Shown here: positions 51,154 to 60,820 of the stretch, piece after piece
How positions within the stretch are numbered: the first letter of the stretch is position 1
Layout of the letters: each line of letters opens with the position of its first letter
Assembly: GCA_014762645.1 (NCBI GenBank)
Contig: JABURP010000127.1
Coordinates: 1 to 64,000 of the forward strand
Source: Crocinitomicaceae bacterium
GTDB lineage: Bacteria > Bacteroidota > Bacteroidia > Flavobacteriales_D > Crocinitomicaceae
Reading direction: 5' to 3'
DNA length: 64,000 bases
The notes under the pieces: generated by a model
Database searches by the model: none
Seen by the model: only the letters and a program-made list of their open reading frames with translations
Told to the model about the DNA's origin: nothing
Made by a program: the position numbers and the translations under genes

Positions 51154-54100
51154 TTATTTTCTTCTTAGGTCAATAAATCCGTTAATTGGCTCATCACCAT
51201 TACCGAGGTCCAGGACGAAGTAGTAAGTTCCATCCACTACTTCATCTCCCATGATCGTCATTTTAGCACCGGCCGAGCTTCCATCCCAGTCATTTAAATA
51301 AGGTGAGGCTTCATATACTTTATCTCCCCAACGGTTGAATATCACAATTGAATTGTCAGGGTATTGTTCAAGATATTGGATCACAAATGTATCATTGAAG
51401 CCATCTCCGTTCGGTGTAAATCCATTTGGTATACCCACTGGTAATTGATCTTGTACTGTGAAATATATCGTAGCTCGTTCACAAATACTTGCGCATGTTT
51501 GATCACAAATTTCATAAACGAGACTGTCGGCTCCTGTGAAGCCAGTATTCGGAATGTATTCAAACTCGCCATTACCAAGGTATGAAGCTGAACCATTCAC
51601 TGGATTGTCAATAATGGTAATTGTGTTAACATCACCTGTATCATTGGTGTACGCATTAATAGTGACTGGGGTATTTGGATAGGTCGAAATATAATCATCA
51701 TTTGCAGCCAGGTTGGACAGGTCCGAAAAGCCAACCGATACTTGCCAGGTATTATCACAACCATTACCATCCGTTACGGTTAACGTATATGTTCCGGCAT
51801 CTAAATCTCCAACAGAAAGTGTATTGCCAACGTTATTTAATCCATCATTCCACAGATAAGTATAAGAAGGTGTACCAATTACTGTCAATCCACTAATTGT
51901 TCCTCCACCATTAATACAATTTGCATTACTAATCTGCACGCTTGACGTATCAATTTGTGGAAGATCATTTACAGTGACAACTAAAGAATCCTGTCCTTCA
52001 CAACCATTGGCATCAGAGCCGGTTACTGTATATGTAGTAGTAACACCTGGTGTAACAGTCACATTTTGTCCCGGGAATGTTGCACCTGTACTTGCGTCCC
52101 AGTTATAGGTAGAAACACCTGTTCCGTTTGCAGATAAATTAACAGATTCGCCAAGGCAAATAGTTTCATCTGCACTTGCCAATACAGTTGGTAGAGGATT
52201 TACAGTGACCACAATGTCATCCGTGTCCGTACAGTTGTTAGCATCTGTTACAGTAACAATATATGTTGTGGTTGAAGATGGAGAGACACTTTGATTTTGA
52301 CCTGCTCCTAAACCGTTATCCCAACTATAACTTGTACCTCCTGAGGCGGATAGATTGGCAGTTTCACCTTCACATATTGCAATGTCTGTTCCTGCATTTG
52401 CAGTAGGTAACGGGTTAACTGTAATAGTTACTGAGGCTGAACCTGAGCAACCACCGCCATCATCTACATTAACCGTATAAGTTGTCGTAGAAGTTGGTGA
52501 AATTACATGTGTGGCACCAGCACCCAGGCCATTGTCCCAGGTATAGTTAACACCTCCTGAAGCGGATAATGTATACGATTCACCCTGACAAATATCTGCA
52601 TCTGATCCTGCATCCGGCGAAAGTGCGGCTCCCACGTCAATAAATATATCGTCAGTGTCCACACAGCCATTGGCATCAGTTACCGTTACGGTGTAAGTCA
52701 CTGGGCTGGTAATATTGGTAAGGTTTTGGGTTGCCCCTGCTCCTAAACCACCATCCCACATATAAGATACACCACCGGTTGCAGTAATTGTTGCGCTACC
52801 ACCATTACAAACCGTAATATCGTTTCCTGCAAAGGCATTTGGTAATGGGTTTACGGTAACTAAAACATCATCCGTATCCTGACAACCGAAGCCATTACTT
52901 ACAGTAACAGTGTAAGTTGTGCTGGAAGCTGGTGAAACATTTTCTGTTGCATTAGTTCCACCTGAACTCCATGAATATCCGGTTCCTCCGGATGCCGTTA
53001 GTGTTGCAGTTTGTCCTACGCAAATTGCCTGATCAGTGCCGGCATTAGCATTAGGAGCTGGGTTTACATTCACAGTGACAGCATCTACATCCTGGCATCC
53101 ATTACCGTCAGTTACAGTGACATTATAGGTAGTGGTTGAGTTTGGAGATACAGTTTGATTCGATCCACTAGCTGGTATATCCCAGTTATATGAATAAGAT
53201 CCATCTCCACCGTTTGCCGTAGCTGCTAAATTCGCTGACTCATTATCACAAATGGTTTGGTCAGAACCTGCGTTTGCAGTAGGGTTATCATTAACGGTAA
53301 CATAAACAGATGCCGAAGTGGTGGTTCCACACAAGCCCTGTATTTCTACCATGTACTCTGTACTTTGAGTCGGAGATACTGTTTCTGATGCATTGGTTGA
53401 ACTAAATCCAGGAGGATTAGAGGACCAGTTATAGGTGTATGGACCGGGTCCGTCAACAAGAGCAGTTATGGCTGTTGAAGATCCATCACAGATAAATTCC
53501 TGTGCGGCTACAGCCTCTACCACCTGAACTCCTGAAGTTGCTGTAATGGTATAAGAACAAATATCTCCGGCAAATCCATCAACTACAATGTAATAGGTGT
53601 TTCCAATTGTGAGGCCGGTAGCTAAAACCGTTTGTGAACTGGTAGTTTCAAGAAAATTTGAAACGGCTACGAAATTTGTACAGTTGGTTCCTTCAAAAAT
53701 CTGCATTTGCATTCCATTACCATTTTGACAGGAAGAAATCTCAACGAACAATTCAGCAGTTGTTGCACTGGCTGTAAATTGTAGCCAACTGTTATTATCA
53801 ATTTGAACAGGAGATGTGCCTGTGTATCCTGTCCCGAAAACGCAACCTGGTGTTGGACTCGCCGGGTTTCCGATACCACACATATTATCAGGTGTATCTA
53901 TCGTGTAGGCACTTGAAGTTACTCCACCGTAACCGTTCAGGTCACATATTTGTTGTGCATTTGCACAGTTATCATTATCCGGTGAGGTTACACAAATTTG
54001 AAATTCACCATTATTGTTGTTACCGTATTCCCAAACACGAATGAACATAGTAGCACCTGGGACAAGTCCGGTTTGATAGATGTGTGGCATTAAAATCCCA

Positions 54101-54867
54101 TCTCCGGGTTCTCCATCATCATCACAAGCTACTAGTGTTGGTGATCCACAAGGGCCAGAATACAACGCCATAGCTCCGTCTGAAAAATCAACAGATGCAG
54201 TGTGGATATCCAATTGTCCGCTGGCAGGTACCACAACTGAGAACCAAACATCTCCGCCGGCGTAACCTCCCTGATAAGGAGAAGATCCACCACAACCAGA
54301 AGGGGTTCCAACGCTTGAGCCAATAGAACCGGCATTTGTGAACGTAAGGTAGTTACAAGATGGTGTTACATCTGGCAATGAATAGGCCGAGCACGGTTCG
54401 TTATTGTCTGGTGGCGCCAAACCTGTTACGCACACCTGAAATGTTGATGTTCCTGAACCTACGCCATAATGATATACTCTGAAATAATAGGTGTTTCCCG
54501 GAGTAAGCCCTGTAGCCTGAAGTACTTCAAGTCCATTTAAACCATTGACGTCCTGACAGTAAACACTGGTTAATGAACCACAAGTTCCGGAATACAATTG
54601 AATAACCGCATCATAGCCTACCGTTGGACTCACCGTAATATCCATTTCGGAGCTATTGGCGACAAAGGAGTACCAAACATCATCATCTGCGTTTCCACCA
54701 CCCGAACAAGTAGGATAGGATTGTGTTGCATTTCCAGAAGTTCCTGCTTGAAATGAACATTGAGTCAGGGTGGGAGTGATGGCAACAGCATCTAAACATT
54801 CATCCCCCTGGGCAAATATCATTCCCGTAATTGCAGAGAATGAAATAAGAGTTAATAGCTTTTTCAT
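51154..54867 (-). CDS. SprB-like repeat adhesin with gliding-motility-associated C-terminal domain
   Basis: The 1237-residue protein has a signal peptide (about 19 residues), then three related beta modules (about 20-150, 155-295 and 297-445) resembling pre-peptidase C-terminal domains (DDVWYSFVA, GGDVWFSVVV, NNSWLQFTA). One further Ig-like module and six tandem Ig-like repeats of about 75 residues follow (about 525-970; each has ANAG.D..IC.G....L.A.GG..Y.W). Two more Ig-like modules and a type B CTD end the protein (VPNGFTPNGDGFNDTF ... FNRWGDKVYEASPYLNDW ... FIDLRRK). It should be exported by the type IX system and held on the surface. It overlaps the upstream 108-residue gene by 4 bases. 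Confidence 0.92.
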   Translation of the reverse strand: MKKLLTLISFSAITGMIFAQGDECLDAVAITPTLTQCSFQAGTSGNATQSYPTCSGGGNADDDVWYSFVANSSEMDITVSPTVGYDAVIQLYSGTCGSLTSVYCQDVNGLNGLEVLQATGLTPGNTYYFRVYHYGVGSGTSTFQVCVTGLAPPDNNEPCSAYSLPDVTPSCNYLTFTNAGSIGSSVGTPSGCGGSSPYQGGYAGGDVWFSVVVPASGQLDIHTASVDFSDGAMALYSGPCGSPTLVACDDDGEPGDGILMPHIYQTGLVPGATMFIRVWEYGNNNNGEFQICVTSPDNDNCANAQQICDLNGYGGVTSSAYTIDTPDNMCGIGNPASPTPGCVFGTGYTGTSPVQIDNNSWLQFTASATTAELFVEISSCQNGNGMQMQIFEGTNCTNFVAVSNFLETTSSQTVLATGLTIGNTYYIVVDGFAGDICSYTITATSGVQVVEAVAAQEFICDGSSTAITALVDGPGPYTYNWSSNPPGFSSTNASETVSPTQSTEYMVEIQGLCGTTTSASVYVTVNDNPTANAGSDQTICDNESANLAATANGGDGSYSYNWDIPASGSNQTVSPNSTTTYNVTVTDGNGCQDVDAVTVNVNPAPNANAGTDQAICVGQTATLTASGGTGYSWSSGGTNATENVSPASSTTYTVTVSNGFGCQDTDDVLVTVNPLPNAFAGNDITVCNGGSATITATGGVSYMWDGGLGAGATQNLTNITSPVTYTVTVTDANGCVDTDDIFIDVGAALSPDAGSDADICQGESYTLSASGGVNYTWDNGLGAGATHVISPTSTTTYTVNVDDGGGCSGSASVTITVNPLPTANAGTDIAICEGETANLSASGGTSYSWDNGLGAGQNQSVSPSSTTTYIVTVTDANNCTDTDDIVVTVNPLPTVLASADETICLGESVNLSANGTGVSTYNWDASTGATFPGQNVTVTPGVTTTYTVTGSDANGCEGQDSLVVTVNDLPQIDTSSVQISNANCINGGGTISGLTVIGTPSYTYLWNDGLNNVGNTLSVGDLDAGTYTLTVTDGNGCDNTWQVSVGFSDLSNLAANDDYISTYPNTPVTINAYTNDTGDVNTITIIDNPVNGSASYLGNGEFEYIPNTGFTGADSLVYEICDQTCASICERATIYFTVQDQLPVGIPNGFTPNGDGFNDTFVIQYLEQYPDNSIVIFNRWGDKVYEASPYLNDWDGSSAGAKMTIMGDEVVDGTYYFVLDLGNGDEPINGFIDLRRK
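51960..53290 (-). repeat. Six tandem Ig-like modules within the SprB-like adhesin
   Basis: Each module is about 75-80 codons and begins with a ...ANAG.D..IC.G.-like block, then a TY.V.V.D..GC.D.D.V-like end. Examples of starts: PTANAGSDQTICDN, NANAGTDQAICVGQ, NAFAGNDITVCNGG, SPDAGSDADICQGE, PTANAGTDIAICEG and PTVLASADETICLG. The copies are diverged, so this is ancient duplication rather than recent slippage. Confidence 0.85.
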
Positions 54868-55190
54868 ATTTCTTTGCGATTTACGTTCACGATTTCAGCA
54901 CCATTTTCAACAATAATGGCTTTTATCCTGTCCATGATCAAATAATCATACAAATCATGATTTGTACAGGAAAAAATGAGGGTATAATCAGTCAGAACAA
55001 GTTGACAGTCTTTAATTCCCGGAAGGCTTTTTACTTCAGTACGGATATCAGATGCCTGTTGTTCTGTTTTTAATTTATTGATGGATATAGAAAATTCAAA
55101 TGTCTTTAATGGAGCTTCTTCCTGAGCTGTAGTATTGAATACAGAAAACAAGAAAAATAGACAGAAAGTCAATAGATGCTTTTGCTTCAT
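54864..55190 (-). CDS. Small secreted protein, possibly ferredoxin-like (HMA-type) fold
   Basis: The protein of 108 residues has a signal peptide (about 23 residues, ending FNTTAQ) and a short mature part: EFSISINKLKTEQQASDIRTEVKSLPGIKDCQLVLTDYTLIFSC ... MDRIKAIIVENGAEIVNV. The strand-helix-strand pattern with LPGIKDCQLVL resembles heavy-metal-associated domains without the CxxC, so metal binding is doubtful. It ends at a 4-base overlap with the SprB-like gene, so the two are co-translated. A role in secretion or surface display of that adhesin is possible. Confidence 0.65.
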   Translation of the reverse strand: MKQKHLLTFCLFFLFSVFNTTAQEEAPLKTFEFSISINKLKTEQQASDIRTEVKSLPGIKDCQLVLTDYTLIFSCTNHDLYDYLIMDRIKAIIVENGAEIVNVNRKEI

Positions 55191-55316
55191 GTTTGAGTTT
55201 TTTATTTGAGTAAGTAATTTCAAATGCGACTGCAAATGTACGGTATCCGCGCTACAGAAGCAAATAAAATTAATTGTGTACGAATCAATTAGATAAACTA
55301 AAACGATTGAGTAATG

Positions 55317-56660
55317 TTAAATATTCAGCATTACCAAACGCGCGGTTTCACGTGTTCTTTGTTCAAGAATTACGCGTTTATCTGTAGTAACACGTTTTAT
55401 AGTGGCATCATCATAATGCCTGATTGTCACCAACTCTAGTGGCTCATTATATTTAACGATATAGCTTTCCTTAAAATGAGTAATCAACCGGTCAATATCA
55501 ATAACAGATTTGTCACAACAAAAGGAAAAACTTACCGCGGAATTCTGCATGATGTTCATCCGGATACCTTCCTGATTGAGGTAAGCAAAAATCTCCTCAA
55601 GGTTTTCTTCCACGACAAAAGAAAAATCAATAGGTGACAACGAAATTAAAACCTGGTCCATTTTAAAAATGAAGGATGGAATTTTACTATCATTTTCCTC
55701 TGAACTTTGAATCACAGATCCTTTAGATTCAGGATTAACAAAAGACTTAATGTATAGTGGAATGTTCTTTCTTTTTAATGGCTGTAGAGTTCTTGGGTGA
55801 ATTACTGATGCACCAAAATAGGCAAGTTCTATGGCTTCTCTAAACGAGATTTTTTCAAGCAAAATGGTGTTATCAAACCATTTTGGATCTGCATTAAGCA
55901 TTCCTGGCACATCTTTCCAAATTGTCACCTCATCTGCATCTAGTACATAAGCAAATATTGCAGCTGAGAAATCGGAACCTTCACGTCCAAGTGTGGTTGT
56001 GAACCCTTCAGGTGTATGACCTATAAATCCTTGTGAAATAATGATTCGATTGTCTTTTGACAGCTCATTTTTTACGGAAGTCACCACTTTCCCTTTTGTG
56101 GAATCCCATTCTATTCGCGCCTCCCTCCATTTATCATTAGTAGCAATTACTTTTCGGGCATCCAACCATGAGCTGCTTAACTCAATACTGTTGAGGTAAG
56201 CTTGTACAATTTTCGTTGAAATCACTTCTCCCAAAGAAACAATCTGATCGTATTCAAAGTGATAATTATCAGATGGTTCGGCGGTACATTTTTCTGCTAA
56301 TTCATTAAAGAGAATTTCCAGTTCAGTAGAAATATACTCGGAACTACTGCCAAATAAATCAGTAATTATATCACGGTGAAAAGCTTTTAAGTTTTCTACC
56401 AGTTTTTTACAATCTCCTGATTTATCCCAATAAGCCTGAAGAATAGCTTCAAGAGCATTGGTGGTCTTTCCCATAGCGGAGATGACCACAATAAGATCAT
56501 CATTTGGAAACCTCTTTAAGATATCCGCAACATTTCTCACAGCATCTGCATCCTTTACAGACGCTCCTCCAAACTTAAAAACACGTAGCATGCTTTGGTT
56601 TTTGTTCACTTTTTCAGCTTTTCGGCTGATCTTGGTTATAAAACGGCGAAAATAGCCCAT
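55317..56660 (-). CDS. Aspartate kinase
   Basis: The 447-residue enzyme phosphorylates aspartate, the first step to lysine, methionine and threonine. The kinase signature VFKFGGASVKDA begins at residue 27, and SQGFIGHTPEGFTTTLGREGSDFSAAIFAYVLDADEVTIWKDVPGM is the typical substrate and ATP region. Two ACT-like regions close the protein (after about 310), the second being QNSAVSFSFCCD. The start is the ATG at 56660; a second ATG at 56591 is closer to the usual N-terminus and could be the true start. It lacks a fused homoserine dehydrogenase. Confidence 0.93.
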   Translation of the reverse strand: MGYFRRFITKISRKAEKVNKNQSMLRVFKFGGASVKDADAVRNVADILKRFPNDDLIVVISAMGKTTNALEAILQAYWDKSGDCKKLVENLKAFHRDIITDLFGSSSEYISTELEILFNELAEKCTAEPSDNYHFEYDQIVSLGEVISTKIVQAYLNSIELSSSWLDARKVIATNDKWREARIEWDSTKGKVVTSVKNELSKDNRIIISQGFIGHTPEGFTTTLGREGSDFSAAIFAYVLDADEVTIWKDVPGMLNADPKWFDNTILLEKISFREAIELAYFGASVIHPRTLQPLKRKNIPLYIKSFVNPESKGSVIQSSEENDSKIPSFIFKMDQVLISLSPIDFSFVVEENLEEIFAYLNQEGIRMNIMQNSAVSFSFCCDKSVIDIDRLITHFKESYIVKYNEPLELVTIRHYDDATIKRVTTDKRVILEQRTRETARLVMLNI

Positions 56661-56742
56661 TCACTTAAAACAATGAGAACAAATGCCCGATTTTCTATTT
56701 TTTATCACATCTCTCATATTATTTGTGATATTTATTGTCTGA

Positions 56743-57096
56743 ATGGAATTGCCAAATCACAAGGATGATCTCATGACCTTCTTTGACAAAGAAGAATTTG
56801 TTGTGGCTTGCTGCGAACAGATTAGAAAAGATTTATTAGGACTTACCAATAATCCGCCCCAATTTGATATTCATCTGGATGAGGATGTACTCGATCAGCT
56901 AACTGCACAATTGGCCGTAACCTTGACAACCATGTCATCACAGCAATTGCAGCAATTCATTTATAAAGTAGATTTACCGGAAAAACAATATCTGCAGGCC
57001 ATAACAAAGCAGGATGATATGAATGAGCTCTCGTACTTTGTCATTCGCCGTGAAGCACAAAAAGTATATTTACGCCGAAAATTTTCAAGTAGATAA
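56743..57096 (+). CDS. Hypothetical small cytoplasmic protein
   Basis: The 117-residue protein has no signal peptide or membrane segment. The sequence is helical with a small acidic strand (FDIHLDEDVLDQLTAQLAVTLTTMSSQQLQQFIYKVDLPEKQYL) and a basic C-terminus (REAQKVYLRRKFSSR). A CC pair occurs near residue 23. I do not recognise the family; the amphipathic DxxDQLTAQLA..LTTMSSQQLQQF part could support dimerisation. It lies divergent from the aspartate kinase gene. Confidence 0.6.
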   Translation: MELPNHKDDLMTFFDKEEFVVACCEQIRKDLLGLTNNPPQFDIHLDEDVLDQLTAQLAVTLTTMSSQQLQQFIYKVDLPEKQYLQAITKQDDMNELSYFVIRREAQKVYLRRKFSSR

Positions 57097-57228
57097 TTTC
57101 AGAATGACGTATCTACCAATGTGTGTCAGGATTGTACTCGTTAACCCTGCCAATCTTGGATCTTAGATTAAATTCTCACCCCGATTACACAGACCATGCT
57201 ACAGCTTGGTGGTGTTCTTAGGCGTTCG

Positions 57229-60200
57229 CTATATGCGAACACCAATCACACACACGTCATCAATTTGGTCTGATGTTCCCCTCCATTTTTCAAATGTGTT
57301 ATGGAGCAATGCTTTTTGTTCCTCTACAGGAAATGATTTAATGCGTTCAAGCTCCGTTTTCATGTTTTGAATTTTGAACTTTCTACCAGTTTCGTGCCCG
57401 AATTGGTCAGCATATCCATCTGTAAATAAATAGATCATATCCCCTTTCTGTAGTTGGACCTTATGAGATAGAAAAGGCCTTTTTTTCGGGTGATTGCCTA
57501 TGGGTTGTTTATCTCCTTTATAAAAAACAAACTCATCTCCCCTGAAGATCCAAAGTGGATTATTAGCTCCGGCCCATTGCAATTCATTGGTCGTTTTGTT
57601 GAGCATGCAAAAAGAGATATCCATACCGTCTCTTATTACACTTAACGCAGAAAAGTAGTCCTCTTCTTCTTGCTTTTCTTTGGATAGTTGTTCAATGACA
57701 ATTTCTCGTGTGTGATCTAAAAATTTTCCGGGTTCGGTGAGACCTTCTTCCCTCAATGTACGGTTAAGAGCATTGCTACATACTACACTGACCATAGCTC
57801 CCGGAACGCCATGTCCCGTACAATCGGCTACGGCAAAAAACAAATGATCACCTTTCTCTTTCATCCAGTAAAAATCACCTGCAACTATATCTTTGGGTTT
57901 ATATAAGATAAAGGAGTCCGGAAGTTGATCGTAAAAATAGTCGTCATCCGGAAGAATGGCCATCTGAATTCTTTTGGCATAGGCAATACTGTCAGTGATT
58001 TCCTTTTGTTTTAATTCAACCAGCTCCCTTTGATAATCGGCTTCTTTTTTCTGTTCAACAACTTCTAGTGTTCGTTCTTTTACAGCTTTTTCAAGCCTCA
58101 AACTACGGTTTTTCAATACGCGTTCTCTTCTTTTAATATAAGCAAAGAGTATACTCAGAAATGCAAATGTTATCAGCAGATAAAACCATATCGTACGGTA
58201 ATATGGTTTTTCTATCGTGAAGGGTATGGATAAAATGTTGCTGTTATTGCCATAAGCACTCTTGGCGAAAACTTCCAGTTTGTATTTTCCATAACCCAGA
58301 CCCGGCAAACGAATTTTATTGGATTTTCCATTGTCTATCCATTGGGTGCCTTGCCCAATAAGTCGGTATTTGAATTGGTGAGGAATGAGGTTGAATAAAT
58401 GATTTGTAGAGAACTCAAAGGTCAGATAGTTCTCTTCCCACCCAAACTCATAGCCTCCATTTTCTATTTTACCCAGCCGTGTAAAGTCACAAATACTGTC
58501 ATTCACCCAAACGTCAGACAAAAAGATTTCTAATTCCTGATCCAGATTGAGCACCTTTTCCGGGTTAAAGGATAGCAATCCGTTAACAGTCTGAAAATAG
58601 AGTTTACCCGCATCATCCTTCATTACTTTGGAGGGTAGAAACTCGCCAATGGACAATCCGTAATTGGATCCATACCGCATTTGAATACCTTTGACGCGAT
58701 TGTAGCAATAAAGCTCATTTTTCAACCCCAACCAAAAGGTGCCCTCATCATCCACGTAGATAGTATTCACCGATTCGCTCTCAGTTAGTCCGAGCTTTAG
58801 GTTTAATTTTTCATAATATCCACTATTTGGATCAAAGGAATAAATACCACTTGCTGTACCTAACCAAAGGTCCTTGTCTTTTGAAAACGAACATCTCACG
58901 GTGCTATCTGGAAAATGATTTGCAGCGCTTGAAGGAGAGTACAACTCATAAGTTTTTTCTTGAGGGTCAGCCACAACAAAGCGTCCAAAATACTCGGATA
59001 AAAGCCATTTTCCATTGGGCAGGACTTCTCCAAACTCAGATGTGACACCGATATCAAACCCCATCAGAACTTCCAGGTCTCGTTGAATTGTATCATAGAT
59101 GTGGAAGGTTGAAAAGGTGGGAATTGATTCAACAAATACAATTGGTTCATTTTCCGTACTGTGTTTGAAAAGGACTTTAAAGGACAAAAATTTATCGGGC
59201 CAAATATCTGCAGTTCGGGAGTCGAGATGATAGACATGAGGTGATTCATGCACAATAATAGCCAGGTGATCTCCACAGAACTTAAAATCTCTTGAATAAC
59301 AATCTAATCGAACTGGACTTAAATAAGCCTTTGGAAAAAACAACTCGTCTTTTGTTTCAGAGTTCAAATTGTATGTTCGAACACCATCTCCATGACTAAT
59401 GTAAACGGTGTTGTCAATAATTTGTACATGACTTGCCGGAATAGGTTGGTCTGATCTGTCTACGTGAGAAAGATCAAAGAGGCCCCAGGGGCGCAAGTGA
59501 AATTCTTGTAATTCTTCCTGATAGATATTGATGTTCCCTGATCGGGTCATGATCCATATCTCACCGAGTGAATTTTTACTGATAGTGATCAGACGATTAT
59601 CACTTATGCTTCTGTCAGAGTCAATATCGGTCTTATAATACTTCACATTTTGAGTATTGATATTAGCAACCATTAAGCCTTCATTGGGCGTTGTGATCCA
59701 TAACTCGTCTTTGTGACGAACAAATTTTCTGGTATTGACAACATTTTGCCGGTGTAGTTCCGTTTTATCTGCTACTACCCGGTCAAGTGTACTGTCCTTT
59801 ACATCCAGTCGTATTAGTCCACTATAGGAACCAAACCAGATATGATCATACTCATCCTGATAGGAGAAATTGACAATCCTGCTGGAAAGTTCAACCCTCG
59901 AACGCACAAAAACATCCTTAATGTGGCTTGAGTACTTGTCAATATTCATTTTTTGGAAGGTGTTCTCTTCGACATTATAGATAATTGGCCAGGAATCTCT
60001 GAATCCACTTTCATAAAAGAATGAAATCAACATTCTACCATCATTCAACTCAATTATATCACTGACACACATAGGAAAAGTGGCACCATTTTTCTCTGCT
60101 GGAAGTTGAATCTTAGTGCATTCACCGGTTTTAGGATCTAATTGATAAAGCCCTTTTCCCCAGGTGCAGAGCCAGTAAATATCACGACTATCCTTAAATA

Positions 60201-60603
60201 TTTTGACAATATAACTCGTAGGGATACTAGAAGCATTATTCGTGTCTGCGTGAAAGTGTTGAAATTCAAATTTTAAAGGATCAAACCGGCTAAGGATATG
60301 GTCGTTAATATAGCTGATCCAAAAAACATTTTCTCCGGTTTTGGAAATGGATAGAATATTTGATTCTTTGAACAAAGCAGGATGTTCTGCAACTCCTTTG
60401 AAAACACGGGAGGAATATCCGTTAAAATGCACGAGTCCTTTTTCACTGGCTGCCCACAAACTCCCTCTTGAATCCCATTGATGTGAAAAGAATGTTCCTC
60501 CTTTTAACTCTCCTGAGTTAATGTGTTTGAATAAAACACCTTCTCTCTGGCCGTAAGAGACACAGACAATGAAGACGAAATAATAAACAATTAACCGACA
60601 CAT
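57229..60603 (-). CDS. Membrane sensor: two-component-regulator propeller, Y_Y_Y and SpoIIE phosphatase
   Basis: The 1124-residue protein has a signal peptide (about 20 residues, ending VSYGQ) and an extracytoplasmic propeller (about 25-720; FFSHQWDSRGSLWAASEKGLVHF, YIVKIFKDSRDIYWLCTWGKGLYQ). A Y_Y_Y-like domain (about 725-790, ending LPGLGYGKYKLEVFAKS), one span, a coiled coil (about 825-875) and a SpoIIE/PP2C phosphatase (about 885-1124) follow, with IVAGDFYW, DCTGHGVPGAMVSVV, FTDGYADQFG and DDVCVIGVRI. It is a paralogue of the sensor at 14.3-18.2 kb but lacks the C-terminal HTH. It should sense something in the periplasm and dephosphorylate a partner. The ATG at 60603 is used; a GTG 12 codons upstream is unlikely. 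Confidence 0.87.
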   Translation of the reverse strand: MCRLIVYYFVFIVCVSYGQREGVLFKHINSGELKGGTFFSHQWDSRGSLWAASEKGLVHFNGYSSRVFKGVAEHPALFKESNILSISKTGENVFWISYINDHILSRFDPLKFEFQHFHADTNNASSIPTSYIVKIFKDSRDIYWLCTWGKGLYQLDPKTGECTKIQLPAEKNGATFPMCVSDIIELNDGRMLISFFYESGFRDSWPIIYNVEENTFQKMNIDKYSSHIKDVFVRSRVELSSRIVNFSYQDEYDHIWFGSYSGLIRLDVKDSTLDRVVADKTELHRQNVVNTRKFVRHKDELWITTPNEGLMVANINTQNVKYYKTDIDSDRSISDNRLITISKNSLGEIWIMTRSGNINIYQEELQEFHLRPWGLFDLSHVDRSDQPIPASHVQIIDNTVYISHGDGVRTYNLNSETKDELFFPKAYLSPVRLDCYSRDFKFCGDHLAIIVHESPHVYHLDSRTADIWPDKFLSFKVLFKHSTENEPIVFVESIPTFSTFHIYDTIQRDLEVLMGFDIGVTSEFGEVLPNGKWLLSEYFGRFVVADPQEKTYELYSPSSAANHFPDSTVRCSFSKDKDLWLGTASGIYSFDPNSGYYEKLNLKLGLTESESVNTIYVDDEGTFWLGLKNELYCYNRVKGIQMRYGSNYGLSIGEFLPSKVMKDDAGKLYFQTVNGLLSFNPEKVLNLDQELEIFLSDVWVNDSICDFTRLGKIENGGYEFGWEENYLTFEFSTNHLFNLIPHQFKYRLIGQGTQWIDNGKSNKIRLPGLGYGKYKLEVFAKSAYGNNSNILSIPFTIEKPYYRTIWFYLLITFAFLSILFAYIKRRERVLKNRSLRLEKAVKERTLEVVEQKKEADYQRELVELKQKEITDSIAYAKRIQMAILPDDDYFYDQLPDSFILYKPKDIVAGDFYWMKEKGDHLFFAVADCTGHGVPGAMVSVVCSNALNRTLREEGLTEPGKFLDHTREIVIEQLSKEKQEEEDYFSALSVIRDGMDISFCMLNKTTNELQWAGANNPLWIFRGDEFVFYKGDKQPIGNHPKKRPFLSHKVQLQKGDMIYLFTDGYADQFGHETGRKFKIQNMKTELERIKSFPVEEQKALLHNTFEKWRGTSDQIDDVCVIGVRI

Positions 60604-60786
60604 ACTACTGAAGGAGAGATGAATAAAACTGAAAATCACATATACACGGTGATCAAGATAACAAATTATAATTTTAGTTTAATGGATTTGGCTATTATTA
60701 TTAAATGTTGCCAAAGCAGGAATTAAGGCTTTTTAGATGTCAATTTATTAATTGTTTGAAATCGTCATGCGTGTTTATTTAATTTT

Positions 60787-60794
60787 TAGTTTTG
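60787..60794 (+). promoter_or_regulatory. -7 promoter element TAGTTTTG for the sucA-sucB operon
   Basis: An exact TAnnTTTG match lies 26 bases before the sucA ATG. The upstream region also holds a weak inverted repeat (TTTGGC-N17-GCCAAA, 60687-60715). Confidence 0.45.
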
Positions 60795-60820
60795 TATATA
60801 GAGGTTAGAAATGTACATCC

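Noticed and set aside
51960..53290. Regular repeats considered as a CRISPR array
   Set aside because: The units are about 230 bases, in frame and diverged; they are protein modules, not short identical repeats with spacers.
57097..57228. Gap between a small gene and the second sensor gene searched for an RNA gene or terminator
   Set aside because: No cloverleaf, T-tract hairpin or conserved motif was seen.
60687..60715. TTTGGC-N17-GCCAAA dyad upstream of sucA
   Set aside because: The arms are only 6 bp with a long spacer in AT-rich DNA; too weak to call an operator.
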